A stretch of DNA of 27,619 bases, from NCBI GenBank assembly GCA_039816825.1, contig JBCBXA010000036.1, positions 1 to 27,619 of the forward strand. The letters run 5' to 3'. The notes below the pieces were generated by a model. The model did not search any database, was not told the origin of the DNA, and saw only the letters and a list, made by a program, of their open reading frames with translations. A program made the position numbers and the translations under genes. Numbering within the stretch: the first letter of the stretch is position 1; each line of letters opens with the position of its first letter. The stretch comes from JBCBXA01 sp039816825 (lineage in GTDB: Bacteria; Pseudomonadota; Alphaproteobacteria; Rhizobiales; Rhizobiaceae). Positions 1-12,896 of this stretch are shown in pieces.

Positions 1-76
1 TCTTGCCATGGTCAACATGGCCAATCGTGCCAATGTTGCAATGCGGCTTGTTACGCTCAAATTTCTCTTTTGCCAT
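1..76 (-). CDS. tuf: elongation factor Tu, copy 1 (N-terminal fragment, runs off the window)
   Basis: This is the first 25 codons of EF-Tu, the GTPase that delivers aminoacyl-tRNA to the ribosome. The fragment includes most of the P-loop GHVDHGK (residues 19-25). The ATG at 76 is preceded on the minus strand by AAGGAG seven bases upstream, a strong ribosome binding site. It follows fusA after 53 bp and so belongs to the str operon (rpsL-rpsG-fusA-tuf). The 76 bases are identical to the start of the second copy at 25544-25619, while the DNA just upstream of the start codon differs. The rest of the gene lies outside the window. Confidence 0.96.
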   Translation of the reverse strand, partial: MAKEKFERNKPHCNIGTIGHVDHGK

Positions 77-129
77 TTCGGTCTCCTTACCTGCAAAGCA
101 CCCAGCTTCGCGGATCTATTCGTGTTGGG

Positions 130-2220
130 TTAGGCGTACTTTGCCTGGATTTCTTGGGCCACGGCCTGCGGAACAGGATCGTAGTGGTCAAACTGCATGG
201 TGAACTGGGCACGGCCCTGGCTCATGGAGCGCAGCGTGTTCACATAGCCAAACATGTTGGCCAGCGGCACCATGGCGTTCACCACGGTTGCAATGCCACG
301 GGCTTCGGTGCCCGAGATCATGCCACGGCGGGAGTTCAGGTCGCCGATAATGTCGCCCATGTAATCTTCAGGCGTGACGACTTCGACTTTCATCACTGGC
401 TCGAGCAGCTGGGCACCAGCCTTTGGAGCCGCTTCGCGGAACGCTGCACGGGCAGCGATTTCGAACGCCAGAACGCTGGAGTCCACATCGTGGTAGGCAC
501 CATCGTTCAGCGTGGCTTTCACGCCGAGCATTGGGAAGCCAGCCACAGGGCCAGACGACATGACGGATGCAATGCCCTTCTCGACGCCTGGGATGTATTC
601 TTTCGGCACGTTGCCGCCCACGACCTTGGACTCGAATGCGAAATCTTCGCTCTCGGTATTCGGCTCGAACGTCAGCTTCACGCGAGCGAACTGACCAGAA
701 CCACCGGACTGCTTCTTGTGGGTATAGTCCACATCGGCAGCGCGGGTAATGGTTTCGCGGTAAGCCACCTGTGGCGCGCCAATGTTGGCTTCCACCTTGA
801 ACTCACGCTTCATGCGGTCGACGAGAATGTCGAGGTGCAATTCACCCATACCGGCGATGATGGTCTGACCGCTTTCCTCGTCGGATTTGACGCGGAACGA
901 AGGATCCTCGGCTGCCAGACGGTTGAGCGCGATGCCCATCTTCTCCTGGTCGGCCTTGGTCTTTGGCTCGATGGCAATCTCGATGACCGGCTCTGGGAAG
1001 ACCATGCGCTCAAGAATGACGGGCTTCAGCGGATCGCAGAGCGTGTCACCCGTGGTGGTTTCCTTGAGGCCAGCAATCGCGACGATGTCACCAGCATAAG
1101 CTTCTTTGATATCCTCGCGGTCATTGGAGTGCATCAGCAGCATACGACCAACGCGCTCGCGCTTCTCTTTCACCGTGTTGAGCACGGAAGAGCCAGTTTC
1201 GAGCTTGCCGGAATAGATGCGGCAGAACGTGAGCGAACCAACAAATGGGTCGTTCATGATCTTGAATGCGAGAATGCCGAGCGGCGCTTCATCGGAAGCT
1301 TCGCGAGTGGTCTCTTCTTCGGTCTTCGCGTCGATGCCCTTGATAGCAGGAATATCGACAGGAGACGGAAGGAAATCAACCACTGCATCAAGAAGTGGCT
1401 GCACACCTTTGTTTTTAAACGCTGTTCCGCAGAAAACCGGGAAGAACTCAACACCGATGGTGCCTTTACGAATCAGAGCGCGGAGCTGATCGGTGTCGGG
1501 CTCGTTGCCTTCGAGGTAAGCTTCCATGGCTTCCTCGTCGACTTCGACGGCCATCTCGATCAGCGCTTCGCGATACTCAGCAGCCTGGTCGGCAAGCTCG
1601 GCTGGAATGTCGGTTACGTCCCAGGACGCGCCCAGTTCTTCACCGTTCCAGATCAGGGCCTTCATCTCGATCAGATCGATACATCCGGCAAACTCGCTTT
1701 CAGCGCCGATGGGCAACTGACACACGAGAGGCTTCGCGCCGAGGCGCTCTTTGATCATCTCCACGCAACGGAAGAAGTCAGCGCCAAGCTTGTCCATCTT
1801 GTTGACGAAGAACATGCGAGGCACGTTATAATTGTTGCCCTGACGCCAGACTGTTTCGGTCTGCGGCTCAACACCAGCGTTGGCATCGAGCAGCGCAATC
1901 GCACCATCGAGCACGCGCAGCGAACGCTCGACTTCAATCGTGAAGTCCACGTGGCCTGGGGTGTCGATGATGTTGAAACGCTTGGTAGAACCGTCACGAC
2001 CCTTCCAGAATGTGGTGGTCGCAGCAGAGGTGATCGTGATGCCACGCTCCTGCTCCTGCTCCATCCAGTCCATGGTGGCAGCGCCGTCATGCACTTCGCC
2101 AATCTTGTGGCTCTTACCAGTGTAGTAGAGGATCCGCTCGGTCGTCGTCGTCTTACCGGCGTCGATATGCGCCATGATGCCGAAGTTGCGGTAGTCTTCA
2201 ATTGCGTATTCGCGGGCCAT
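130..2220 (-). CDS. fusA: elongation factor G
   Basis: EF-G is the translocation GTPase, which also acts with ribosome recycling factor in ribosome recycling. The product has 696 residues, normal for the family. The G1 P-loop AHIDAGKT is at residues 17-24, the G3 motif DTPGH at 86-90 and the G4 motif NKMD at 140-143. Domains II to V follow to a normal C terminus. The start at 2220 gives the classic MAREY N terminus. A GAAGG sequence lies further upstream than usual, so the ribosome binding site is weak. It lies 39 bp after rpsG and 53 bp before tuf, which indicates co-transcription in the str operon. A long antisense frame covers the gene but is a shadow. Confidence 0.98.
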   Translation of the reverse strand: MAREYAIEDYRNFGIMAHIDAGKTTTTERILYYTGKSHKIGEVHDGAATMDWMEQEQERGITITSAATTTFWKGRDGSTKRFNIIDTPGHVDFTIEVERSLRVLDGAIALLDANAGVEPQTETVWRQGNNYNVPRMFFVNKMDKLGADFFRCVEMIKERLGAKPLVCQLPIGAESEFAGCIDLIEMKALIWNGEELGASWDVTDIPAELADQAAEYREALIEMAVEVDEEAMEAYLEGNEPDTDQLRALIRKGTIGVEFFPVFCGTAFKNKGVQPLLDAVVDFLPSPVDIPAIKGIDAKTEEETTREASDEAPLGILAFKIMNDPFVGSLTFCRIYSGKLETGSSVLNTVKEKRERVGRMLLMHSNDREDIKEAYAGDIVAIAGLKETTTGDTLCDPLKPVILERMVFPEPVIEIAIEPKTKADQEKMGIALNRLAAEDPSFRVKSDEESGQTIIAGMGELHLDILVDRMKREFKVEANIGAPQVAYRETITRAADVDYTHKKQSGGSGQFARVKLTFEPNTESEDFAFESKVVGGNVPKEYIPGVEKGIASVMSSGPVAGFPMLGVKATLNDGAYHDVDSSVLAFEIAARAAFREAAPKAGAQLLEPVMKVEVVTPEDYMGDIIGDLNSRRGMISGTEARGIATVVNAMVPLANMFGYVNTLRSMSQGRAQFTMQFDHYDPVPQAVAQEIQAKYA

Positions 2221-2259
2221 GGGGAGGTGCCTTCGGGTTAAAGTCGGGGGTCTAAACCG

Positions 2260-2730
2260 CTACCAGCGGTAGTGAGCGAAAGCCTTGTTGGCTTCGGCCA
2301 TCTTGTGAGTGTCTTCGCGCTTCTTAACGGCGGCGCCACGATTGTTGGCGGCATCCAGCAGTTCGCCGGCGAGGCGCTGAACCATGGTCTGCTCATTACG
2401 CTTGCGCGCCGCAGCAATCATCCAACGAATTGCGAGAGCCTGACGGCGCTCGTTCCGAACCTCGACGGGAACCTGATAGGTCGCACCACCTACGCGGCGG
2501 GAACGGACCTCAAGGTGAGGCATGACGTTCTCAAGCGCCTGGTGGAACATGGCCACCGGCTCAGACTTCGCCTTTTCCTCGACCTGATCGAGCGCGCCGT
2601 AGACAATGCCTTCAGCGATGGACTTTTTGCCGTCGAGCATGACAGCATTCATGAATTTGGAGATGACGAGATCGCCGAATTTGGGGTCCGAGTTGATCTC
2701 ACGTTTCTCTGCGCGGTGACGACGGGACAT
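2260..2730 (-). CDS. rpsG: 30S ribosomal protein S7
   Basis: S7 nucleates assembly of the 3' domain of 16S rRNA and lines the E-site mRNA exit. The product is 156 residues, the standard bacterial length, and starts MSRRHRAEKR. The minus-strand leader has a purine-rich AGAAGAGAG ribosome binding site before the ATG at 2730. It lies 25 bp after rpsL and 39 bp before fusA in the str operon. In Escherichia coli S7 represses translation of this operon by binding the rpsL-rpsG intercistronic RNA. Here that spacer is only 25 bp, so the same control cannot be assumed. Confidence 0.98.
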   Translation of the reverse strand: MSRRHRAEKREINSDPKFGDLVISKFMNAVMLDGKKSIAEGIVYGALDQVEEKAKSEPVAMFHQALENVMPHLEVRSRRVGGATYQVPVEVRNERRQALAIRWMIAAARKRNEQTMVQRLAGELLDAANNRGAAVKKREDTHKMAEANKAFAHYRW

Positions 2731-2755
2731 TTAGTTTCTCTCTTCTTTCGCCAGC

Positions 2756-3127
2756 TTACTTCGGACGCTTCGCGCCATACTTGGAGCGACGCTGCTTCCG
2801 GTCTTTCACGCCCTGCGTATCAAGGACGCCGCGAATGATGTGGTAACGCACACCGGGCAAATCCTTCACACGACCGCCGCGGATCATGACCACAGAGTGC
2901 TCCTGGAGGTTATGGCCCTCACCTGGGATGTAGCCGATCACCTCAAAGCCATTGGTCAGGCGGATCTTCGCCACCTTCCGAAGAGCCGAGTTCGGCTTCT
3001 TTGGCGTGGTGGTATAGACGCGTGTGCAAACGCCACGCTTCTGCGGGTTACCCTCGAGAGCGGGAACCTTGTTGATTTTGCGCTTTGGCGTCCGCGGCTG
3101 GCGGATGAGCTGATTAATCGTTGGCAT
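2756..3127 (-). CDS. rpsL: 30S ribosomal protein S12
   Basis: S12 sits at the decoding centre and influences accuracy. The product is 123 residues, the usual short form. The two streptomycin-determining lysines are present: K43 in TTTPKKPNSA and K88 in GGRVKDLPG. The sequence is therefore the drug-sensitive type at these sites. D89, the residue methylthiolated by RimO in other bacteria, is also present. The ATG at 3127 follows GGTTGAGG. It is the first gene of the str operon, and its 650-bp upstream region probably holds the promoter, although I found no convincing -35/-10 pair there. Confidence 0.98.
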   Translation of the reverse strand: MPTINQLIRQPRTPKRKINKVPALEGNPQKRGVCTRVYTTTPKKPNSALRKVAKIRLTNGFEVIGYIPGEGHNLQEHSVVMIRGGRVKDLPGVRYHIIRGVLDTQGVKDRKQRRSKYGAKRPK

Positions 3128-3320
3128 TTAGCCTCAACCTCTATTCCCCGCCAGTGCGGGCCCATGTTTGCCCGGGTGACCAGGCAATTTCCGTCCGGTT
3201 TCCCGAACTCTGTCTCCCGGCCATCCGGGCTCTCAACACTGACTTGAAACGGCGACGGCCAAGTAAGGCTCACACGCACAGAAGCCGTACCGAGGCGAAA
3301 TATCGCTTTCGTACAGCAAT

Positions 3321-3354
3321 AAGCGTCAGGCCCGGCAAAACCGGATTGACGCTT
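3321..3354. repeat. strong inverted repeat in the putative rpsL leader
   Basis: The outer arms AAGCGTCA (3321-3328) and TGACGCTT (3347-3354) are perfectly complementary. A second pair, CCGG and CCGG around CAAAA, lies inside. It sits about 200 bp upstream of rpsL. Neither side has a run of T, so it is unlikely to be a simple intrinsic terminator. It could be a leader RNA structure or a dispersed element. Confidence 0.6.
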
Positions 3355-3527
3355 GTTTCAAGAGGAAGACCCGGCGAACCGCGACTTCATTGTCCAGCAA
3401 TTTAAATCTCAAGCACCTGGTTTGACCTGCGCTGCATGGGGAGAAACCAGTGTTTTCTCCGAACATTGTTCCAGCCAGTTGCCGGACCAAACGCGAGTCA
3501 CCTAGGTGAATGCGCGGTGTCTAAGGC

Positions 3528-3536
3528 TTATCCACA
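3528..3536 (+). promoter_or_regulatory. perfect-consensus DnaA box
   Basis: The 9-mer TTATCCACA matches the high-affinity E. coli R1 DnaA box exactly. It lies in the gene-free DNA between rpsL and the gene at 3779. I saw only one such site here, so it is not an origin. It could be regulatory or a chance match. Confidence 0.35.
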
Positions 3537-3582
3537 AGGTCGTCAAGAGCGTTCCGCGAGTCATGCTGGGCCACTCCGCTTC

Positions 3583-3619
3583 GGGCTTTGCAACTTGGCT
3601 TGGGGCTTTGCAACTTGGC
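3583..3619 (+). repeat. two direct repeats of 17 bp with a 20-bp period
   Basis: GGGCTTTGCAACTTGGC occurs at 3583-3599 and again at 3603-3619 with no mismatch. The 20-bp period is about two helical turns, so both copies face the same side of the DNA. They lie about 160 bp upstream of the plus-strand gene. Confidence 0.75.
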
Positions 3620-3713
3620 GATGATTGGAAAGCCGCCGGAACGTCTTTTGCGACCCGCAGAGCTTCAAGCTGGACAATCTATATCGAACACCTTTGCAGT
3701 TGACCGATAAGGC

Positions 3714-3742
3714 TTGCTATCGCGTGCAGATGATTTGATAGT
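3714..3742 (+). promoter_or_regulatory. candidate promoter for the membrane protein gene at 3779
   Basis: TTGCTA (3714-3719) and GATAGT (3737-3742) are separated by 17 bp, and the start codon lies 37 bp further on. The match to sigma-70 consensus is moderate. Confidence 0.4.
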
Positions 3743-3778
3743 TTGGTTCGAAGTAGCGGAACTGGGCGGTGACCCAGA

Positions 3779-4222
3779 TTGCCAGAAAACCAGCAAATAG
3801 ATGACGACTACAATGAGCCAGAGCGGAGGAACGCGAGCTTCAAACAACGCTTGAACAACTACGGCCTGGCTGCGTTACTGTTATTCATCATCTTGTTGGA
3901 GGGCCTTAACAACAGTTTGGGTTGGGAACTCATGATCTTGAAAGCAGCCGCAGTGCCGTTGTTTATGATGTCGCAAGGGTTTCTGAACGCCCAGTACACC
4001 TCGACACGAAGCAAAACACCCTGGACTGGTCCGTTCGTCGAGAAAACGGTCCTCTATGCGGTGATGTTTGCCGCATTTATTGCGATCTTCACTTGGTCGC
4101 CTGACAAAACCGCGATGGACATGATGTGGCAGATTGGTCTGGCTATAATTGGCTTTGCAATTGTATTGCCGATCGCTCTCAGCTTAGTTTCCCGATTTAT
4201 CGGTCGGCCGGGAGCGAACTAA
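3779..4222 (+). CDS. small multi-spanning membrane protein of unknown function
   Basis: I do not recognise this 147-residue protein. After a polar N terminus of about 27 residues it has four hydrophobic stretches, roughly residues 29-44, 50-66, 89-106 and 113-137, which suggests a four-helix inner-membrane protein. No catalytic motif is visible. The start is TTG: an in-frame TGA lies six bases before it and no ATG occurs until residue 52. A GGCGGTGA sequence upstream of the TTG supports this choice. It reads opposite to rpsL and converges on rpoC, with a shared terminator at 4294-4322. It is one of the genes that interrupt the rpoC-rpsL junction. Confidence 0.7.
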   Translation: MPENQQIDDDYNEPERRNASFKQRLNNYGLAALLLFIILLEGLNNSLGWELMILKAAAVPLFMMSQGFLNAQYTSTRSKTPWTGPFVEKTVLYAVMFAAFIAIFTWSPDKTAMDMMWQIGLAIIGFAIVLPIALSLVSRFIGRPGAN

Positions 4223-4293
4223 CTCGGTCCAAAGATTTTGGACGCCGACCCACAAACGGGTCTCGCATTGCAGGGCCTCAAAATATCAAAATG

Positions 4294-4322
4294 AAAAAGG
4301 GCGCCGAACAGGCGCCCTTTTT
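4294..4322. terminator. bidirectional intrinsic terminator between the membrane protein gene and rpoC
   Basis: A 12-bp perfect stem (A5-GGGCGCC and GGCGCCC-T5) closes a five-base loop. T runs follow the GC stem in both reading directions, so it can end both the plus-strand gene and the rpoBC transcript. Confidence 0.9.
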
Positions 4323-4343
4323 CGTTTGTGTTTCAGCACCCGC

Positions 4344-8570
<4,227 letters not shown>

Positions 8571-8665
8571 GAAGTGCTCCTTTGGGCCATCGCCCTAATC
8601 AAACCGTTCCCAGCCACTGAAGCAGGCCACACGGTTCTCAAAATCATTGACATCAGGTGGGGATT

Positions 8666-8703
8666 GGCAGGGCGATCACCAATCTTGCAGCGTCCGCCCT
8701 GCC
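8666..8703 (-). repeat. inverted repeat in the rpoB-rpoC spacer
   Basis: GGCAGGGCG and CGCCCTGCC, nine perfectly complementary bases on each side, enclose 20 bases just after the rpoB stop. No T run follows on the minus strand, so it is not a standard terminator. It could be an RNA processing or stability element. Confidence 0.6.
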
Positions 8704-8714
8704 CTCATCTGTTG

Positions 8715-11700
8715 TTACTCTGCAGCGTCCGCGAAGCTGCCATCGTCCTGCTCGATCATGTCGATCTCATCAAGCTCACGCGTGTCCTCGAACTGTACGT
8801 TCAGACCCAGCGAGCGCATCTCCTTGACCAGAACGTTGAAGCTCTCCGGAATGCCGGCTTCGAAGGCGTCGTCACCGCGAACGATGGACTCGTAAACCTT
8901 GGTACGTCCGGCCACGTCATCGGATTTGACCGTGAGCATCTCCTGAAGCGTGTAAGCAGCGCCATAAGCTTCCAGCGCCCACACTTCCATCTCACCGAAG
9001 CGCTGGCCGCCGAATTGGGCCTTACCGCCCAGCGGCTGTTGGGTAACGAGGCTGTACGGACCGATCGACCGAGCGTGGATTTTGTCGTCCACCAGGTGGT
9101 GAAGCTTCAGCATATAGATGTAGCCCATGGTGACCTGACGGTCGAAAGGCTCGCCTGTGCGTCCATCATAGAGCGTCGACTGACCACTGTCGTCCAGCCC
9201 CGCGAAGCGAAGTGCTTCAGCGACGTCTGGTTCACGAGCACCATCAAATACCGGCGTCGCAATGGACACGCCACGTTCAATCTGCTGCGCAAGCCGCACA
9301 ACCGATGGATCGTCATAGTCCTTCACCGGCTCGTTCTGGCTCGAAGGCGCATCGTAGATCTGCTCAACGGTCTTACGAAGTTCAGCGATCTCGCCGTTCT
9401 TTTCATACTCCTTGAGCAACTGACCGACCTTCTTGCCCATGCCGGCACAGGCCCAACCCAGATGGGTTTCAAGGATCTGACCAACGTTCATGCGCGAAGG
9501 CACACCCAGCGGGTTCAGAACAATGTCTGCGTGGGTGCCGTCTTCGAGGAACGGCATGTCTTCCACGGCCATGATGCGGGAGACCACACCCTTGTTGCCG
9601 TGGCGTCCAGCCATTTTGTCGCCGGGCTGAAGCTTGCGCTTCACGGCCACGAAGACCTTGACCATCTTCATGACGCCTGGCGGAAGTTCGTCGCCACGCT
9701 GGAGCTTCTCAACCTTGTCCATGAAACGCTGCTCAAGCGCCTTCTTGGAGCCGTCATACTGACCGCGAAGCGCCTCGACTTCACCCATGAACTTCTCGTC
9801 ATCGGTGGCGAACTGCCACCACTGCGAGCGCGGGTAGTCTTCCATCACCGTATCGGTGATGTCCGTACCCTTCTTGAAGCCTTTCGGGCCGGCGACGGCC
9901 TTTTTACCGCGCAGCATATCAGCCAGACGGCCATAGACGTTGCGGTCGAGGATCGACTGTTCGTCGTCACGGTCCTTGGCGAGGTTTTCAATTTCCTCAC
10001 GCTCGATGGCCATGGCGCGTTCGTCTTTTTCAACGCCATGGCGGTTGAAGACGCGCACTTCCACAACGGTACCGAAATCACCCGGCTTCACGCGCAGTGA
10101 GGTGTCGCGAACATCCGAAGCTTTCTCGCCGAATATGGCGCGCAGAAGCTTCTCTTCCGGTGTCATCGGGCTTTCGCCCTTCGGTGTGATCTTACCGACG
10201 AGAATGTCGCCCGGACCAACTTCGGCACCGATGTAAACGATGCCGGCTTCATCGAGGTTCTTCAGAGCCTCTTCAGCCACGTTTGGAATGTCGCGGGTGA
10301 TCTCTTCAGGGCCCAGCTTTGTGTCGCGAGCCATGACTTCGAACTCTTCAATGTGGATCGAAGTGAACACGTCATCAGACACAATCCGCTCGCTGAGCAG
10401 GATGGAGTCCTCATAGTTGTAGCCATTCCATGGCATGAACGCGACAAGCACGTTGCGGCCAAGGGCCAGATCACCGATGTCTGTCGAAGGACCATCGGCA
10501 ATGATGTCACCCTTCTCGATCACATCACCCACCTTCACCAGCGGGCGCTGGTTGATGCAGGTGTTCTGGTTGGAGCGCTGGAACTTCTGCAGCGAATAGA
10601 TGTCGACGCCTGGCTTGCCGGGATCAACCTCGTCGGTCGCGCGGATCACGATACGCGTCGCGTCGACCTGATCCACAACACCGGCACGACGGGCACCAAC
10701 GGCAGCACCGGAGTCACGGGCCACGATGGGCTCCATGCCGGTACCAACAAATGGGGCTTCAGCACGCACAAGCGGCACGGCCTGACGCATCATGTTCGAG
10801 CCCATCAGCGCGCGGTTCGCATCATCGTTCTCAAGGAACGGGATAAGAGCCGAGGCCACGGAGACCAGCTGCTTGGGAGACACGTCCATCAGGTCCACGG
10901 TTTCCACCGGCGTCATGGACACGTCACCAGCGTGACGGCAGACGACGAACTCGTTGACGAACTTGTTGGAACCGTCGAGCTCGGCATTGGCCTGGGCGAC
11001 GTGGTACTTCGCCTCTTCCATGGCGGAGAGGTAAACCACTTCGTCGGTGACGACGCCGTCTTTCACCTTGCGGTACGGGCTTTCGATGAAGCCATATTTG
11101 TTCACACGAGCGAAGGTCGCCAGCGAGTTGATCAGGCCGATGTTCGGGCCTTCCGGCGTTTCAATGGGGCAGATGCGGCCATAGTGGGTCGGGTGCACGT
11201 CGCGCACCTCAAAGCCGGCACGCTCACGCGTCAGACCACCCGGGCCAAGAGCCGAAAGGCGGCGCTTGTGGGTGATTTCTGACAGTGGGTTGGTCTGGTC
11301 CATGAACTGGGACAGCTGGGACGAACCAAAGAACTCGCGTACGGCGGCAGCAGCGGGTTTCGCGTTGATCAGGTCCTGCGGCATCACAGTATCGATCTCA
11401 ACAGAGCTCATGCGCTCCTTGATCGCCCGCTCCATGCGCAGCAGGCCCATGCGGTACTGGTTTTCCATCAGCTCGCCGACGGAGCGAACGCGGCGGTTGC
11501 CGAGATTGTCGATGTCATCGACTTCGCCCTTGCCATCACGCAAATTCACCAGCGTGCGGACCACCTCGATGATGTCTTCTTTGCGAAGCACACGAACCGT
11601 GTCCTCGGCATCGACATCGAGACGCATGTTCATCTTTACGCGGCCCACTGCGCTCAGATCATAGCGCTCGGAGTCGAAGAACAGGCTCTCGAACATTGCC

Positions 11701-12896
11701 GTTGCCGTCTCAAGGGTCGGCGGCTCACCAGGGCGCATCACGCGATAGATGTCGAACAGAGCGTCCTGCTGGTTTTCGTTCTTGTCAGCATTGAGCGTGT
11801 TGCGGAGATACGCGCCCACATTGACGTGGTCGATGTCGAGAATGTCGAGCTCGGTGAAGCCGTTCTCGATCAGAATCGGCAAGTTCTCTTCTGTCAGCTC
11901 ATCACCGGCTTCAGCGTAGATCTCGCCGGTCTTCTTATTGAAGAGGTCCTTGGCCAGAAAAGAGCCGTAGACGGATTCAGCAGAGCCCTGGAGCGCTTTG
12001 ACGCCCTTCTCCTCCAGCTGGCGAACGACGCGGGCGGTTGCCTTCTTATTGGCCTCGAGGATGACTTCGCCGCTGTCGGCGTCGATCAAATCTTCAAGAA
12101 ACTTCTGGCCGCGCAGGCGCTTGCCATCGAACGGCAGGCGCCAGATCTCTTTCTTGCCGTCATATTTGAAGACGCGGCTGTTATAGAACTCGTCCAGAAC
12201 GTCTTCACCATCGAGGCCTAGAGCCATGAGCAGCGACGTCGCGGGGATCTTACGGCGACGGTCGATACGCGCATGAACGATGTCCTTGGCGTCAAACTCA
12301 ACGTCGAGCCACGAACCGCGATACGGGATCACGCGGGCGGCAAACAGAAGTTTGCCTGACGAGTGTGTTTTGCCCTTGTCGTGATCGAAGAACACACCTG
12401 GCGAGCGGTGCATCTGAGACACGATCACGCGCTCGGTGCCATTGATTATGAAAGTACCGTTATCCGTCATCAACGGCATGTCGCCCATATAGACGTCCTG
12501 CTCTTTGATGTCCTTCACCGACTTGGCGCCAGTGTCTTCGTCGATATCGAAAACGATCAGGCGGAGCGTCACTTTCAGTTGCGCGCCATAGGTCATGTCG
12601 CGCTGGCGGCACTCCTCGGTGTCATATTTTGGCGCTTCGAACTCGTACTTCACGAACTCCAGCATGGAGGAACCGGAGAAGTCGGAGATCGGGAAGACCG
12701 AATTGAAGACCGCGTGAAGCCCTTCGTCACCGCGACCGCCTTCCGGCTCTTCCATCATCAGGAACTGGTCGTAGGACTGTTTCTGAACCTCAATGAGGTT
12801 TGGCATATCCGCAACTTCGGTGATGTCACCGAAATATTTACGAACGCGCTTTCGTCCGTTGAATGTTGCGGTGGGGGATTTAGCAGCTTTTGCCAT
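8715..12896 (-). CDS. rpoB: DNA-directed RNA polymerase subunit beta
   Basis: This is the second large catalytic subunit of RNA polymerase, 1393 residues from the chosen start. The ATG at 12896 (MAKAAKSPTA) follows GGAG at about seven bases. A TTG 15 bases upstream lies in the ribosome binding region and is rejected. The rifampicin region is at residues 524-550. Q530, D533, H543 and S548 correspond to E. coli Q513, D516, H526 and S531, all in the sensitive form. T535 replaces E. coli N518. The gene is normally downstream of rplL in one transcript. Here a BCCT gene and two terminators lie between, so rpoBC must be driven by a promoter in 12897-13139 or by readthrough. Confidence 0.99.
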   Translation of the reverse strand: MAKAAKSPTATFNGRKRVRKYFGDITEVADMPNLIEVQKQSYDQFLMMEEPEGGRGDEGLHAVFNSVFPISDFSGSSMLEFVKYEFEAPKYDTEECRQRDMTYGAQLKVTLRLIVFDIDEDTGAKSVKDIKEQDVYMGDMPLMTDNGTFIINGTERVIVSQMHRSPGVFFDHDKGKTHSSGKLLFAARVIPYRGSWLDVEFDAKDIVHARIDRRRKIPATSLLMALGLDGEDVLDEFYNSRVFKYDGKKEIWRLPFDGKRLRGQKFLEDLIDADSGEVILEANKKATARVVRQLEEKGVKALQGSAESVYGSFLAKDLFNKKTGEIYAEAGDELTEENLPILIENGFTELDILDIDHVNVGAYLRNTLNADKNENQQDALFDIYRVMRPGEPPTLETATAMFESLFFDSERYDLSAVGRVKMNMRLDVDAEDTVRVLRKEDIIEVVRTLVNLRDGKGEVDDIDNLGNRRVRSVGELMENQYRMGLLRMERAIKERMSSVEIDTVMPQDLINAKPAAAAVREFFGSSQLSQFMDQTNPLSEITHKRRLSALGPGGLTRERAGFEVRDVHPTHYGRICPIETPEGPNIGLINSLATFARVNKYGFIESPYRKVKDGVVTDEVVYLSAMEEAKYHVAQANAELDGSNKFVNEFVVCRHAGDVSMTPVETVDLMDVSPKQLVSVASALIPFLENDDANRALMGSNMMRQAVPLVRAEAPFVGTGMEPIVARDSGAAVGARRAGVVDQVDATRIVIRATDEVDPGKPGVDIYSLQKFQRSNQNTCINQRPLVKVGDVIEKGDIIADGPSTDIGDLALGRNVLVAFMPWNGYNYEDSILLSERIVSDDVFTSIHIEEFEVMARDTKLGPEEITRDIPNVAEEALKNLDEAGIVYIGAEVGPGDILVGKITPKGESPMTPEEKLLRAIFGEKASDVRDTSLRVKPGDFGTVVEVRVFNRHGVEKDERAMAIEREEIENLAKDRDDEQSILDRNVYGRLADMLRGKKAVAGPKGFKKGTDITDTVMEDYPRSQWWQFATDDEKFMGEVEALRGQYDGSKKALEQRFMDKVEKLQRGDELPPGVMKMVKVFVAVKRKLQPGDKMAGRHGNKGVVSRIMAVEDMPFLEDGTHADIVLNPLGVPSRMNVGQILETHLGWACAGMGKKVGQLLKEYEKNGEIAELRKTVEQIYDAPSSQNEPVKDYDDPSVVRLAQQIERGVSIATPVFDGAREPDVAEALRFAGLDDSGQSTLYDGRTGEPFDRQVTMGYIYMLKLHHLVDDKIHARSIGPYSLVTQQPLGGKAQFGGQRFGEMEVWALEAYGAAYTLQEMLTVKSDDVAGRTKVYESIVRGDDAFEAGIPESFNVLVKEMRSLGLNVQFEDTRELDEIDMIEQDDGSFADAAE

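Larger units (their letters stand above)
3128..3778. other. 650-bp intergenic region between rpsL and a plus-strand membrane protein gene
   Basis: No credible gene lies here; the short frames present lack family features. The region must hold the str-operon promoter (minus) and probably the promoter of the gene at 3779 (plus). It contains a strong hairpin at 3321-3354, a small CCCGG/CCGGG hairpin at 3216-3229, a perfect DnaA box at 3528-3536 and a 20-bp-period direct repeat at 3583-3619. These are described separately. Confidence 0.7.

Noticed and set aside
70..2241. 723-residue plus-strand frame over fusA
   Set aside because: It is a shadow of fusA, with biased composition rich in His and Arg and no family features.
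3528..3619. Replication origin suggested by the DnaA box and nearby repeats
   Set aside because: Only one DnaA box is seen, no AT-rich unwinding region is present, and no origin-linked genes lie nearby.
3583..3619. CRISPR array
   Set aside because: There are only two units, with a 3-bp spacer between copies, and no cas genes occur in the window.
10353..11282. 309-residue plus-strand frame over rpoB
   Set aside because: It is a shadow of rpoB.
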